Notes: generated from the letters alone by a model not told the origin. DNA of 64,000 bases from Paenibacillus albicereus (GCF_012676905.1 NZ_CP051428.1:5104993-5168992); one strand, 5' to 3'; shown: positions 37,196-48,170, counted from the first letter of the stretch. Numbers and translations: made by a program.

Positions 37196-37207
37196 GGCCG
37201 TAGCGGC

Positions 37208-38494
37208 TTATTCGTAGATCGGACGGACAGGGTTCGTCTGCTCGCGGTTGCGGCCGACCGAGAAGATGGCGATCGGGATGCCCGTCAGCTCGGAGACGCG
37301 CTCGACGTAGCGGCGCGTATTGGCCGGCAGGTCGTCCAGCGTCTTGGCGCCGGAGATGTCCTCGCTCCAGCCCGGCAGCTCCTCGTAGACGGCCTCGCAT
37401 TCGGAGAGCAGCTTGAGGCTGGCCGGATAGTGCTCGATGATTTCGCCGCGCAGCTTGTAGCCGGTGCAGATCTTGACCGTCTCGAGGCCGGTCATGACGT
37501 CGAGCGAGTTGAGCGACAGTCCGGTGATGCCGCTGACGCGGCGGGCGTGGCGGACGACGACCGTGTCGAACCAGCCGACGCGGCGCGGACGCCCCGTCAC
37601 CGTGCCGTATTCATGACCGGTCTCGCGGATTTGGTCGCCGATCGCGTCATGCAGCTCGGTCGGGAACGGGCCGTCGCCGACGCGGGTCGTGTAGGCTTTG
37701 GCGACGCCGATGACCTGCTGGATTTTGGACGGGCCGACGCCCGATCCGATGCACACGCCGCCGGCCGTCGGGTTGGACGACGTGACGTACGGATAGGTGC
37801 CTTGGTCGATGTCGAGCATGACGCCCTGCGCGCCCTCGAACAAGACGCGCTTGCCCGAGTCGATCGCATCGTTGAGCACGACCGAAGTGTCCGTCACGTA
37901 TGGACGCAGGCGCTCCGCATGCTTGAGGTAGTCGGCGAGGATGTCGTCCGCGCTGAGCGTCTCGCCGCTGTACACCTGCTGGATGACATGGTTCTTCTCG
38001 GCGACCAGGCGGCGCAGCTTGGTCTCGAACTCCTCGGCGTCCATCAGGTCGGCGATGCGGATGCCGTTGCGCGCCGCCTTATCCATGTAGCAAGGACCGA
38101 TGCCCTTGCGCGTCGTGCCGATCTTGTTGTCGCCCTTGCTGTCTTCCTCCAGCCCGTCCAGCACGAGATGGTACGGCATAATGACATGCGCCCGGTCGCT
38201 GATTTTCAGGTTTTCGGTCGAGAAGCCGTTTTCGTGGATATAATCGATCTCGTCGAGCAGGGCAGCCGGATTGATGACCATCCCGTTGCCGATGACGCAT
38301 GTTTTATTATGATTGAAAATGCCGGATGGAATCATCGTCAGCTTGTATTTCTTGTTGTCGATGAGAATGGTGTGACCGGCGTTGTTACCGCCTTGATAAC
38401 GGGCGACCACTTCCGCGCCGTCGGCCAGATAGTCGGTAATCTTGCCTTTTCCTTCGTCTCCCCACTGCGTGCCGACAACGACAACCGTAGACAT
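37208..38494 (-). CDS. purA: Adenylosuccinate synthetase
   Basis: 428 residues, the normal length. It joins IMP and aspartate with GTP to make adenylosuccinate, the first committed step to AMP. Family motifs are [11 protein letters not shown] near the N-terminus (GTP site), [20 protein letters not shown] and the catalytic-loop region [12 protein letters not shown], with [10 protein letters not shown] and [14 protein letters not shown] 38494 has GGAGGT six bases upstream; codons further upstream are not part of the gene. It has its own sigma-A promoter, tandem PurBoxes and terminator, so it is purine-regulated and not part of the dnaB operon. Confidence 0.95.
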   Translation of the reverse strand: MSTVVVVGTQWGDEGKGKITDYLADGAEVVARYQGGNNAGHTILIDNKKYKLTMIPSGIFNHNKTCVIGNGMVINPAALLDEIDYIHENGFSTENLKISDRAHVIMPYHLVLDGLEEDSKGDNKIGTTRKGIGPCYMDKAARNGIRIADLMDAEEFETKLRRLVAEKNHVIQQVYSGETLSADDILADYLKHAERLRPYVTDTSVVLNDAIDSGKRVLFEGAQGVMLDIDQGTYPYVTSSNPTAGGVCIGSGVGPSKIQQVIGVAKAYTTRVGDGPFPTELHDAIGDQIRETGHEYGTVTGRPRRVGWFDTVVVRHARRVSGITGLSLNSLDVMTGLETVKICTGYKLRGEIIEHYPASLKLLSECEAVYEELPGWSEDISGAKTLDDLPANTRRYVERVSELTGIPIAIFSVGRNREQTNPVRPIYE

Positions 38495-38620
38495 GATCAT
38501 ACCTCCGCTTTGCTTGCTTGGAATTTGCTGCTTTAGCGTTCTCATCCGCCTGAAAAGCCATACGTTGCTGTGACACGTTACCCGGTGCAAGTCAGCGGGC
38601 GGGCAGAAAGCAGCAATCCC

Positions 38621-38649
38621 AGTGTATCAGTCCTGCCATGGCATGTCAA
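38621..38649 (-). promoter_or_regulatory. purA sigma-A promoter
   Basis: On the minus strand, perfect -35 TTGACA (38649-38644), 17-bp spacer, -10 TACACT (38626-38621). It leaves a leader of about 115 bases before the purA start. Confidence 0.7.
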
Positions 38650-38653
38650 TTAA

Positions 38654-38697
38654 AAAAGCGAACGATTCGATTTAGAAAATAATTATTGTTCGGAAAA
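38654..38697. promoter_or_regulatory. Inverted pair of PurBoxes (PurR operator)
   Basis: Direct box AAAAGCGAACGAT (38654-38666) and inverted box ATTGTTCGGAAAA (38685-38697) match the Bacillus PurBox AWWWCCGAACWWT at 11 and 12 of 13 positions, separated by 18 bp, just upstream of the -35. Repression of purA by PurR is the expected outcome. Confidence 0.6.
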
Positions 38698-38747
38698 TAG
38701 ACGATAGTCGCTGCTCCGGCGGCCGTAGCGGCATGAGAAGCGCAAAA

Positions 38748-38776
38748 ACCGGCCAGGTCCGCAGGACCCGGCCGGT
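38748..38776 (-). terminator. dnaB operon terminator
   Basis: Stem ACCGGCCxGGTCC / GGACCxGGCCGGT (one mismatch), followed by T5 on the minus strand, after the dnaB stop. Confidence 0.8.
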
Positions 38777-38800
38777 CGATAGAGGTTAAGTGCTAGGAAC

Positions 38801-40156
<1,356 letters not shown>

Positions 40157-40175
40157 CCCTCCTGCGCCTCCGTTC

Positions 40176-40622
40176 TCATTCTTCGGCCGCCTGCACCTTC
40201 AGCTTGCCCTTCACCTGCGGGTGCAGCTTGACCTCCAGATTCGTGAAGCCGAGCGAGCGGATCGGCTCCGGCAGCTCGATCTTGCGCTTGTCGAGCTTGA
40301 TGCCCTCCTGCTTCTCCAGCGCCTCGGCAATCTGCTTGGTCGTGATCGCGCCGAACAGCCGGCCCCCTTCGCCCGCCTTGGTCCGGACGACGACGGTCAC
40401 TTGCTCCAGCTTGGCGGCCAGCGCCTCGGCGTCGGCCTTCTCCTGCGCCTTGCGCTTCTCCTCCGAGGCCTTCTGCATCTCCAGCGTCTTGATGGTGCCG
40501 GCCTCCGCGGCCTTGACGAGCCCCTTCGGCAGCAAGAAGTTGCGGACGTAGCCTTCCGATACTTCCTTGACCTCGCCGCGCTTGCCCTGTCCCTTCACAT
40601 CCTGCAAAAAGATGACCTTCAT
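40176..40622 (-). CDS. rplI: 50S ribosomal protein L9
   Basis: 148 residues, standard length. The N-terminal rRNA-binding domain starts MKVIFLQDVKGQGKRGEVKEVSEGYVRNFLLPKG-like (signature GYVRNFLLPKGLVKAAE), a long charged helix (KASEEKRKAQEKADAEALAAK) and the C-terminal domain with LFGAITTKQIAEAL. It binds near the base of the L1 stalk of 23S rRNA. It overlaps the gdpP stop by 4 bp, so is translationally coupled, the usual Bacillales order. Confidence 0.95.
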   Translation of the reverse strand: MKVIFLQDVKGQGKRGEVKEVSEGYVRNFLLPKGLVKAAEAGTIKTLEMQKASEEKRKAQEKADAEALAAKLEQVTVVVRTKAGEGGRLFGAITTKQIAEALEKQEGIKLDKRKIELPEPIRSLGFTNLEVKLHPQVKGKLKVQAAEE

Positions 40623-42580
40623 TCGAACAACCCCTCTTCCTCATGAATTTGCTTGAGCACTCGCTTGAGCTTCTCCTCCACCTCGCTCACGCTGCCTTCC
40701 TGCTGGCAGGCGGCGTTGGTGAGATGGCCTCCGCCTCCCATGCGCTCCATGACGACCTGTACGTTCATCTGCCCGAGCGAGCGGGCGCTGATGCCGACGA
40801 GTCCGTCCTGCCGCTCGCCGATGACGAAAGAAGCATGGATGCCCGTCATGTTGAGCAGCGTGTCGGCCGACTGCGCGATCAGCAGCTGCGAATAGCGCTT
40901 CCCCGGCTCCGTCACCGCCAGGGCGACATGTCCGTACAGCACTTCGGCATGCTTGATGATGTCGGCCTTCTTGAGATATTCCTCCAGGTCCTCCTTGAGC
41001 ATCCGCTGCACCATCGCTGTATCGGCGCCGTTGCGCCTGAGGAACGAGGCCGCCTCGAACGTGCGGGCGCCGGTGCGCAGCGCGAAGCTCTTCGTATCGA
41101 CGGTGATGCCCGCGAGCAGCACGGTCGCCTCGCGGATGTCGAGGACGAGACGATCGTGAATATATTGGAGCAGCTCCGTCACGAGCTCGCATGCGGACGA
41201 GGCATACGGCTCCATATAGACGAGCACGGCTTGGCTGATGAACTCCTCGCCCCGCCGATGATGGTCGACGACGACGATCCGTCCGGTCTGGCTGAGGACG
41301 CGCGGCTCCTTGAGCATGGACGCCTTGTGCGTATCGACGACGACGACGAGCGTGCGCCCGTCGACGAGCGCGAGGCTCTGCTCCGGCGAGATGAAGCGCC
41401 GGTACAGCCGCTCGTCTTCCTTGATCATCTCCATCATCTTTTGAATCGCGGGATTGATTCCCTCCAGCACGATGTACGCTTCCTTGCCGAGATGGGACGC
41501 CATCTTCGCGACGCCGACCGCGGCTCCGATCGCATCCATGTCCGGCATCTTATGCCCGACGATGACGACCTTCTCGCTCTCGCGGATCATGTCCCGCAGC
41601 GCATGCGCGACGACGCGCGCCCGCACCCGCGTCCGCTTCTCGACCGCATTGGACTTGCCGCCGTAGAAGCTGGTCCGCTCGCCGACCTTGACGGCCGCCT
41701 GGTCGCCGCCGCGGCCAAGCGCCATGTCGAGGCTGACCTGCGCCCACTGGCCGAGCTCCTGGATGCTCGATGCGCCGGCCGCGAAGCCGATGCTCAGCGT
41801 CATCGGAATTTTGAGGTCGCCGGTCATCTCCCGCACCTCGTCGAGGATGATGAACTTGGACAGCTCAAGCTGGCGAAGCGCCTGCTGGTCGGTGATGAGC
41901 AGGAACCGGTCGGAGTTGAGCCGCTTGAGGTACAGATTCTCGCGCTGCGACCATTCCGTAATCTCGGACGTGACGCGGGAGAGCAGCGTCGTGCGCTGCT
42001 GGTCGTCCATCGACTGGGTCACCTCGTCGAGGTTGTCGATGAACACGATGCCGAGCGCCGGCTTTTCTTCCTCGTACTGCTTGGAAAGCTGCCACATCTC
42101 CGTGATGTCGCGAACGTACAGCAGCTTCTCCGCCGGACGGTAGAGCAGCTCGTAGATGTCGGCTCCGATGGCGATCTCCATCTTGCCCGGCCGGTCCTTG
42201 GCCTGGGCCAGCGTCGGAAACAGCTCCATCAGCGGCACGCCGATGACCGATTCCTGCTCCATCATGTCCGCTACGAACGGGTTGTGCCATTCCACGACGC
42301 GCTCATCATTGAAAAGGATAATGCCCAGAGGCAGCTCGTGGATGACCTCGCTCCCGACCTTCTTGATGCGATAGGACATCGTCCCGAGATAATGGTTGAA
42401 CTCGCGGCGGAAGGCCCTCTCCGCGAGGTACGTATAAAAGCCGCATCCCGCCGCCAGCACCAATCCTGCGATGCCCAGAGGCAGATTGTAGGCCATGAGC
42501 GCCGCAGCGGCCAGGACAAGGGCGGCCGCCCATGCGATCCCGTGCATTCCATGCCAGCGCTTGAGAAGATTCCTAGGCAT
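40619..42580 (-). CDS. gdpP: Cyclic-di-AMP phosphodiesterase GdpP
   Basis: 653 residues. Two N-terminal membrane segments (about 10-45), a PAS domain (about 70-150), a degenerate GGDEF domain (about 170-300) and the DHH/DHHA1 phosphodiesterase with GHKMPDMDAIGAAVG, VVDTH, VVDHHRRG and GGGGHLTNAACQ. It hydrolyses c-di-AMP and thereby sets potassium/osmotic and wall homeostasis in Firmicutes. The DHH metal ligands are intact. Overlap of 4 bp with rplI and 15-bp spacing to yybS show one operon. Loss is associated with beta-lactam tolerance in other species. Confidence 0.95.
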   Translation of the reverse strand: MPRNLLKRWHGMHGIAWAAALVLAAAALMAYNLPLGIAGLVLAAGCGFYTYLAERAFRREFNHYLGTMSYRIKKVGSEVIHELPLGIILFNDERVVEWHNPFVADMMEQESVIGVPLMELFPTLAQAKDRPGKMEIAIGADIYELLYRPAEKLLYVRDITEMWQLSKQYEEEKPALGIVFIDNLDEVTQSMDDQQRTTLLSRVTSEITEWSQRENLYLKRLNSDRFLLITDQQALRQLELSKFIILDEVREMTGDLKIPMTLSIGFAAGASSIQELGQWAQVSLDMALGRGGDQAAVKVGERTSFYGGKSNAVEKRTRVRARVVAHALRDMIRESEKVVIVGHKMPDMDAIGAAVGVAKMASHLGKEAYIVLEGINPAIQKMMEMIKEDERLYRRFISPEQSLALVDGRTLVVVVDTHKASMLKEPRVLSQTGRIVVVDHHRRGEEFISQAVLVYMEPYASSACELVTELLQYIHDRLVLDIREATVLLAGITVDTKSFALRTGARTFEAASFLRRNGADTAMVQRMLKEDLEEYLKKADIIKHAEVLYGHVALAVTEPGKRYSQLLIAQSADTLLNMTGIHASFVIGERQDGLVGISARSLGQMNVQVVMERMGGGGHLTNAACQQEGSVSEVEEKLKRVLKQIHEEEGLFE

Positions 42581-42595
42581 AGTTCACGCCCCTGT

Positions 42596-43498
42596 TCAAG
42601 GTTTCTGGAACGACTTGCGGATCGGAAACGCCGCGTCCAGCACGCCGATCAGGCTGAGGGGCGGGAACAACAGCAGAAGAAATCCGATGAAGATCGGCAC
42701 GCCCTTGGGCCAGCGCTTCTCATGCGCCAGGAAGAAGAAGAATCCGATCGCCTGGACGGTGAAGACGAACCGAAGCAGCGGCACGAGATTGGCCACCGCC
42801 GTCGCCAGAAACGAGCCGTCCCCGGCCGGAATGAGCAGCTGGAGCAGCAGCACGATCAGGTAATACGTGACGAGGATGCGTGGCACCCGCCACTCGTGGG
42901 CCGGGGGCATGCCTGCCGGATGGAGGCCGTAGGCCCGCAGCGCGATCCTCGAACCGTACTGGGCGATCGCCGTCAGCAGGAAAGCCGTCAGCAGCAGCGC
43001 TTGCGGAATGACCTGCACGATGGAGTCGACGAGCTGATCGACCATGTCGGCCGTCCACAGGTCCTGCATGACCCCTTCGCTCACGACGCGGTTCGATGCC
43101 GTACGGAGCTGGTCCTGCAGCGCCCCGATGACCGACAGGTCCAGCACGAGATCGAACAGCACCAGCTCGAGCAGCACGATCGCCACGAGGCTGATCAGCA
43201 CCGCCGTCATGCGCGAGCGAACGGGCTTGCCCGTCCGGTAATAGTGGCCCATGACGATGGAGGGCACGAGAAAGAACAGACCGACGATGAGCGGGGCGGG
43301 TCCGGCCGCCAGATAGACGATCAGCCACACCGGGATTACATGGGCGGCGAACATGCGCTTGGAAAGCGTCGTATAGAGCACGACATATGGAACCATCAGC
43401 AAGGCGACGGTCAAAACGTTGAGCAGCGGCACTCCGATCGAGAGCAGCAGCAAGAGAGCGGCGATGCTCCATAGGATGGATTTCCCATCGGTTTTCAA
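42596..43498 (-). CDS. yybS: YybS-like DUF2232 membrane protein
   Basis: About 300 residues with eight or so membrane segments; family features are the SIVMGHYYRTGKPVRSRM loop after segment 3 and the late GFFFFLAHEKRWPKG. DUF2232 proteins accompany gdpP and rplI in Bacilli; they resemble energy-coupling transporter substrate units but the role is unproven. I favour the TTG at 43498, nine bases after gaggtg, over the GTG at 43510, which has no ribosome site. First gene of the operon with gdpP, rplI and dnaB. Confidence 0.85.
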   Translation of the reverse strand: MKTDGKSILWSIAALLLLLSIGVPLLNVLTVALLMVPYVVLYTTLSKRMFAAHVIPVWLIVYLAAGPAPLIVGLFFLVPSIVMGHYYRTGKPVRSRMTAVLISLVAIVLLELVLFDLVLDLSVIGALQDQLRTASNRVVSEGVMQDLWTADMVDQLVDSIVQVIPQALLLTAFLLTAIAQYGSRIALRAYGLHPAGMPPAHEWRVPRILVTYYLIVLLLQLLIPAGDGSFLATAVANLVPLLRFVFTVQAIGFFFFLAHEKRWPKGVPIFIGFLLLLFPPLSLIGVLDAAFPIRKSFQKP

Positions 43499-43639
43499 AA
43501 GCCCGTTCACCTCAAATCTGCGATTCTTCTTGGTCAGCCTTAGGCATGGCCGGCCGGAAGCTTTACCACCCATTATACCACAAAACCGAGGCCGGCAAGC
43601 GAGCGGAAGGCGCTCTGACGACGGCACGAAAACGAAAAA

Positions 43640-43669
43640 ACCGGTCTTCCGCCGATACGGAAAACCGGT
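43640..43669 (-). terminator. Terminator after the CBS gene
   Basis: Stem ACCGGTxTTCCG / CGGAAxACCGGT with T6 on the minus strand. Confidence 0.75.
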
Positions 43670-43675
43670 CCTGCT

Positions 43676-44107
43676 CTATTCCTTTGCGGCAGCCGTCTCT
43701 TCCTTGCCGCGGAAAAGGCCTTTGGCGCAATAGTCGATGATGTCGCTGCGGCGGACGATGCCGATGAAGCGGTTCATGTCGTCCACGACCGGCACGAAGT
43801 TCTGCACCTTGGCCAGCGAGATCAGATCTTCCATGTTGGCGTCGATGCGCACCGGCTTGAGCCGCACCCGCATCGGCACCTCGGAGAGGCTGACGCGGTG
43901 CGTCTGCTCGAAGCTGAGGTTCTCGTTCTTCATGAACCAGAGCAGATCGCCCTCGGTCACGGTAGCCGCATAGCCGCCCTTCTCGTCCAGGATCGGCACC
44001 GCCGTATAGCGATGATGCTCCATCTTCTCCAGCGTCTGCCGCAGCGTCGCTTCCTGCGTGAGCGTGATGACTTCCGCCTTGGGAAGAAGGAAAAACGCGA
44101 TATTCAT
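43676..44107 (-). CDS. CBS-domain pair protein
   Basis: 143 residues, two CBS motifs (about 8-58 and 80-135; HHRYTAVPILDEKGGYAATVTEGDLL and VQNFVPVVDDMNRFIGIVRRSDII). Such stand-alone pairs bind adenine nucleotides or c-di-AMP and regulate partner proteins. ATG 44107 has GGAGTG nine bases upstream. It lies between the yybS/gdpP operon and the LCP gene on the same strand, 33 bp after the LCP stop, so it may be co-transcribed with the LCP gene. The effector is not predictable, although the nearness to gdpP invites a c-di-AMP test. Confidence 0.8.
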   Translation of the reverse strand: MNIAFFLLPKAEVITLTQEATLRQTLEKMEHHRYTAVPILDEKGGYAATVTEGDLLWFMKNENLSFEQTHRVSLSEVPMRVRLKPVRIDANMEDLISLAKVQNFVPVVDDMNRFIGIVRRSDIIDYCAKGLFRGKEETAAAKE

Positions 44108-44140
44108 CTTAGCCTGCACTCCATTCTCTAGCGGGAAGGA

Positions 44141-45238
44141 TTACTCGTCCGCGCCGGCCGAAGCCGTAGACACTTCCCGTTCTTTGCCATTGCCGGCGAC
44201 ATCCTGCTTATCCGCAGCGGACGCCCCCGTCCCGGTCAGCTCTGTCAGCGACTTGCCGGGATTCATCCAGTCTACGATAAGCGTCTTGCTTTTGGCGACA
44301 TCCTCTTCGTCGGCGAAGTAATACCAGGCGCCGGTCCGGCTATGCTTGCCGCCCTCGCCCTTGAGCGTATGCGTGTAAATGGAGCGGTTTTTGCCCTGCA
44401 GCATCGCTTTGGCCATCTCGATCATTTCGCTCGGCGGGATGTCGGTGGCGAAGTTCTCGCCCATGATGCCGACATAATCCGGAATTTTGGCCCATGAGGA
44501 CATGCTCGACGCTTCGTCCATGATCGCCTCGACGAACGTCTGCTGCCGCTCCGTGCGGCTGACGTCGCCGCCCGCGTCTTCGCGGTAGCGCACGTAGTTG
44601 AGCGCGTCCTGGCCCATGTATTTGTCCAGACCCGCCTTCACGATGAACTTCTCATGGCCGGGATCGTCATTCACCAGATCCTCTTCGATCGGCAGCGAGA
44701 TGCCGCCCATGGCGTCGATCAGGTTCTTGAAGCCGTTGAAGTTGACGGCGGCGTAATAATCGACGTCGTTGCCGAGCAGGTTCTCGACCGTATCGACGGC
44801 CATCTTGGCACCGCCGAACGCATAGGCATGGGTGATTTTATCTTCCCGGTCTTTGCCGACGATCTCCGTATAGGTGTCCCTCGGGATCGACACCATGAGG
44901 ATAGCGCCTTCCTTGGGCCGGACGACCGTGTACATCATCGTGTCCGAGCGGCCCTGCTCCGCGTCGCGGGCGTCCACGCCAAGCAGCAGCACCGAGTACG
45001 GATCGGCCTGTGTATACTTGATCTGCTCGGCCGGCGGCGGAGCCGGCTTGCTGTCGGTCGTCGGCTTGTAGGAGTTTTCCAGCTGCTTCTCGACGTCCTT
45101 CGCCAGGAACAGGTCGAAGCCCCACAGAGCCAATGTTGTGCGATTATAATATCCCGCCGCTCCGAGCACGAGCAGCAGCGCCAGGATGGATGCGGTCCAC
45201 GTCCATGCCTTCCGGGCGCGCGATTTTTTTGGCTTCAT
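44141..45238 (-). CDS. LytR-CpsA-Psr (LCP) family wall-polymer ligase
   Basis: 365 residues: basic cytoplasmic tail, one membrane segment (about 13-33) and an extracellular LCP domain with VLLLGVDARD, GRSDTMMYTVV, VSIPRDTYTEI and the arginine element YVRYREDAGGDVSRTERQ. LCP enzymes move teichoic or other secondary polymers from a lipid carrier to peptidoglycan. Binding-site Asp/Arg residues appear intact. The start at 45238 is preceded by aaagga. The C-terminal 25 residues are Ala/Ser/Thr/Gly-rich and likely disordered. Confidence 0.9.
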   Translation of the reverse strand: MKPKKSRARKAWTWTASILALLLVLGAAGYYNRTTLALWGFDLFLAKDVEKQLENSYKPTTDSKPAPPPAEQIKYTQADPYSVLLLGVDARDAEQGRSDTMMYTVVRPKEGAILMVSIPRDTYTEIVGKDREDKITHAYAFGGAKMAVDTVENLLGNDVDYYAAVNFNGFKNLIDAMGGISLPIEEDLVNDDPGHEKFIVKAGLDKYMGQDALNYVRYREDAGGDVSRTERQQTFVEAIMDEASSMSSWAKIPDYVGIMGENFATDIPPSEMIEMAKAMLQGKNRSIYTHTLKGEGGKHSRTGAWYYFADEEDVAKSKTLIVDWMNPGKSLTELTGTGASAADKQDVAGNGKEREVSTASAGADE

Positions 45239-45328
45239 CGGAACATAGTCCTTTCTATCGGTCAAGTAGGATTCATTTAGTGTAGCCTAAGTGTAGACGA
45301 GTATCCTTAAAAAATAGTTACAAGAAGA

Positions 45329-46087
45329 TTAATGAAGGAAAAGCGTCGCGTTGCAGTACCGTCGGGTCAGCGCATGGAAGTACGCGGCCTGGACCGAAAA
45401 GACGGCGATCAGCAGCATGTTTTCCAGCGCGACGCGCTCCAGCTCGCTCAGGCGCTCGAGCCCGACGATATAGGCCTTGGCGGCTTCTCGGACGCGAGTC
45501 TCCAGCGCCGCTCCGTCGCCGGAGTGCGCGGGTCCGCTGTCGAGAATCTGGTCCCCGTCGGCATCCATGTCCTCGAAGATCGAGGCATAGGCCAAGTAGA
45601 ATTCCAGCGCGCCCAGCAGCGGCCGGCAGCGGCCGTCCTCGCCGCAGCCGAAAAGACGCTCGAACAGCTGGCGGATCGACTCGAAGTCGAGGCTCGCCTT
45701 GAGATCGTCGATGATGTACAGGAGCGCCGCCTGTTCCAAGGAGTATTTCTTGCCGGCCTTGGGCGATTCGAAAAACGGCTTGAAATCCCGCTTGACCCAG
45801 TTCTGCATCGCCGTAATCGACAAGGACGAATATTCGACCCTCGCGCCGAGCGTCGCGGCCTCCTGCAGCGAGACGCCCTTGATGCCCTGCCCCTTGATGA
45901 GCTTCTCCAGCACGGCTGGCCAATCCGTCGTGAGGAAAGCCGGCAGCGCCTTGCCCGAATCCACTTGATCGCGGTGCTCCTTGCGCCATGCATCCTGCAC
46001 GATCTGAATCGGGCTCTCGGCCCGGCGTCCGCAGAGCGAGAGCAGCAGCTCCGCCATCTGGCGCCGAGTCAGCATAAAGGCTTCCAT
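45329..46087 (-). CDS. DUF1836 MerR-like regulator
   Basis: 252 residues. The start at 46087 has aaggagg eight bases upstream. A central helix-turn-helix like region (about 80-115, SLQEAATLGARVEYSSLSITAMQNWVKRDF) is followed by a helical domain, the pattern of DUF1836 proteins of Bacilli, which are predicted DNA-binding regulators. No sensor cysteine or known ligand site is visible. It sits between the LCP gene and the divergent CNNM gene and may act on either. Confidence 0.7.
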   Translation of the reverse strand: MEAFMLTRRQMAELLLSLCGRRAESPIQIVQDAWRKEHRDQVDSGKALPAFLTTDWPAVLEKLIKGQGIKGVSLQEAATLGARVEYSSLSITAMQNWVKRDFKPFFESPKAGKKYSLEQAALLYIIDDLKASLDFESIRQLFERLFGCGEDGRCRPLLGALEFYLAYASIFEDMDADGDQILDSGPAHSGDGAALETRVREAAKAYIVGLERLSELERVALENMLLIAVFSVQAAYFHALTRRYCNATLFLH

Positions 46088-46248
46088 GCCGTTTTCCTCC
46101 TTCCGCTTCAGGCTATCAAGTTCATATGAACCTATCATAAGTCCCCCACATGCCCCTGTAAAGGCTGGCATGGAGGAGAAAAAAGCCGATTGAGCGGCGT
46201 TGTTCGCCTCCCACAGCCTTATACCGTCAGCCAAAGACTTTCAAACAG

Positions 46249-46278
46249 TTGATGGACAGGCGATAGGTTCGATATACT
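46249..46278 (+). promoter_or_regulatory. Sigma-A promoter of the CNNM gene
   Basis: -35 TTGATG (46249-46254), 18-bp spacer, -10 TATACT (46273-46278), about 47 bp before the start codon. Confidence 0.6.
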
Positions 46279-46325
46279 GGTTCAAAAGAACTCATTTCAT
46301 AAGTAAAGGATGTCGATGATTTAGA

Positions 46326-47693
46326 ATGGACAGTATAGGCTTGAATTTGGCTTTGGTCGCACTGCTGATTTTTCTAACTGCCTTTTTCGTGGCGACGGAG
46401 TTCGCCATCATCCGGATTCGGCCGAGCCGCGTGAACCAGCTCGTCGTCGAAGGACGCAAAGGCTCGTTGGCCGTGCAGAAAGTAACGAGCAACCTGGACG
46501 GATATCTCTCCGCCTGCCAGCTCGGGATCACCATCACCGCTCTCGGACTCGGCTGGCTCGGCGAGCCAACGATGGAGCGGATCCTGGAACCTCTCTTTCA
46601 CCAATTCCATCTGAACGACAGCCTGGCGAGTCTTCTGTCCTTTTTGATCGCGTTCTTAGTCGTAACCTACCTGCATGTCGTCGTGGGCGAGCTCGCGCCG
46701 AAGTCATGGGCCATCCAGAAAGCCGAATTCATCAGCTTCCTCGTCGCCAAGCCGATCATCTGGTTCCACCGCATCCTCTATCCGTTCATCTGGCTGCTTA
46801 ACGGCTCCGCCAATGCCCTCATTCGGCTGTTCGGCCTGCGCGCCGTCAGCGAGCATGAGAACGCGCACTCCGAGGAAGAGATTCAAATCATCCTCAGCGA
46901 AAGCCTGCAGAGCGGCAAGATCAACAATACCGAGTATGGCTACGTGAGCCGCATCTTCGCTTTTGACGAGATGGTCGCCCGCGAAATCATGGTTCCCCGC
47001 ACCGACATGGTATGCCTGTACACGAACCATAGCCGCGAGGAGAACCTGGCCGTCATCCAAAAGGAGCAGTACACCCGCTTCCCGGTCGCGACCGAAAGCA
47101 AGGACAATATCGTCGGCATGATCAACACGAAGCAGCTCTTTCTGACCTATCAAGAGGATAAGGAATTCAACTTCAAGGATCTGATCCATCCGGTCGTATC
47201 CGTGCCGGAGAGCATTCCGGTCAAGCAGCTGCTCAAGCGCATGCAGCTCGAGCGCGTCCACATCGCCATTCTGGTGGACGAGTACGGCGGCACGTCCGGC
47301 CTGATTACGATCGAGGACATTCTCGAAGAGATCGTCGGCGAGATCCGCGACGAGTTCGACGAGGACGAGCGCCGCGAGATCGAGAAGCTCGAGGAAAACT
47401 GCTACCTGCTCGACGGCAAGCTTTCCCTTGACGAGCTGGGTCAGCTGACGAGCCACAACTTCGACAACGAGGATACCGATACCGTCGGCGGCTGGCTGTA
47501 TACGCGCCTGCAATCGCCCAAGGTCGGCGTCCAGCATGATTACGAGAATCTGACGTTCATCATTCGCGAGGCGACCAAAAACCGCATCCGCAAGATCGAG
47601 CTCATCATCCATACCGAGGACGAGATTTCGTCGGCCGAAGCCCAGGCCGCGCAGGCTCAAGCCGAGCTGAGCGAGGAGCCTTCCTCTTCCTGA
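46326..47693 (+). CDS. CNNM/HlyC-CorC family membrane protein
   Basis: 455 residues: DUF21 transmembrane domain with four segments (about 1-190), a CBS pair (about 205-340; YTRFPVATESKDNIVGMINTK and HIAILVDEYGGTSGLITIEDILEE) and a C-terminal CorC/HlyC domain (about 350-435; NCYLLDGKLSLDELGQLTSHNF, DTVGGWLYTRL). Such proteins are linked to Mg/Co export or Na/Mg exchange; the old hemolysin label is misleading. It has its own sigma-A promoter and a strong terminator with T7. The transported ion is inferred. Confidence 0.9.
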   Translation: MDSIGLNLALVALLIFLTAFFVATEFAIIRIRPSRVNQLVVEGRKGSLAVQKVTSNLDGYLSACQLGITITALGLGWLGEPTMERILEPLFHQFHLNDSLASLLSFLIAFLVVTYLHVVVGELAPKSWAIQKAEFISFLVAKPIIWFHRILYPFIWLLNGSANALIRLFGLRAVSEHENAHSEEEIQIILSESLQSGKINNTEYGYVSRIFAFDEMVAREIMVPRTDMVCLYTNHSREENLAVIQKEQYTRFPVATESKDNIVGMINTKQLFLTYQEDKEFNFKDLIHPVVSVPESIPVKQLLKRMQLERVHIAILVDEYGGTSGLITIEDILEEIVGEIRDEFDEDERREIEKLEENCYLLDGKLSLDELGQLTSHNFDNEDTDTVGGWLYTRLQSPKVGVQHDYENLTFIIREATKNRIRKIELIIHTEDEISSAEAQAAQAQAELSEEPSSS

Positions 47694-47718
47694 TCGGAAG
47701 CTTGGCTTCCAGCCTCCC

Positions 47719-47747
47719 CCACCTGCCTGTAGGCAGGTGGTTTTTTT
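47719..47747 (+). terminator. Terminator of the CNNM gene
   Basis: Perfect stem CCACCTGCCT / AGGCAGGTGG with a 2-base spacer and T7. Confidence 0.9.
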
Positions 47748-47828
47748 GCGCCATCGGCAGTCCGCCGACGGTTCCGTCTACGAGCAGCAGCTTCCGGCAG
47801 ACGAGGCCGATCCTATCCCAGCACGAAA

Positions 47829-47860
47829 AAGCAGCCCTTCCGGAAGTGGAAGAGCTGCTT
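47829..47860 (-). terminator. rpsF-ssb-rpsR operon terminator
   Basis: Stem AAGCAGC..TTCC / GGAA..GCTGCTT with a T5 tail on the minus strand, 13 bp after the rpsR stop. Confidence 0.75.
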
Positions 47861-47872
47861 GCTCGGGACGGC

Positions 47873-48151
47873 TTAGTTGTCCGTCGTATATGGCAGCAGG
47901 GCTACTTGGCGGGAGCGTTTGATCGCAACCGTCAGAGCACGCTGGTATTTCGCGCTTGTGCCCGTCACACGGCGTGGCAGAATCTTGCCGCGCTCGCTGA
48001 TGAACTTGCGAAGCAGGTCCGTGTCCTTGTAATCAATGTGCTTGATTTTGTTCACGGTGAAGTAGCAGACTTTACGGCGCTTGTTGCGGCCGCCTTTGCG
48101 GAACTTGCGCTCTGGACGCTCGCCGCCGTCTTCTCTTTGCTTGAATCCCAT
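47873..48151 (-). CDS. rpsR: 30S ribosomal protein S18
   Basis: 92 residues, S18 family: [33 protein letters not shown] is the conserved core, with a basic Arg/Lys-rich N-terminus. S18 pairs with S6 on the 30S platform. One cysteine (VCYF) is present, in contrast to the four-Cys zinc version, so this is the non-zinc type or reduced form. Third gene of the rpsF-ssb-rpsR operon, 20 bp after ssb. Confidence 0.95.
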   Translation of the reverse strand: MGFKQREDGGERPERKFRKGGRNKRRKVCYFTVNKIKHIDYKDTDLLRKFISERGKILPRRVTGTSAKYQRALTVAIKRSRQVALLPYTTDN

Positions 48152-48170
48152 GGTCTATCCGTCCTTTCCT

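Noticed and set aside
40643..43474. 943-codon plus-strand frame antisense to gdpP and yybS
   Set aside because: Low-complexity Arg/His/Asp composition, fully antisense to conserved genes.
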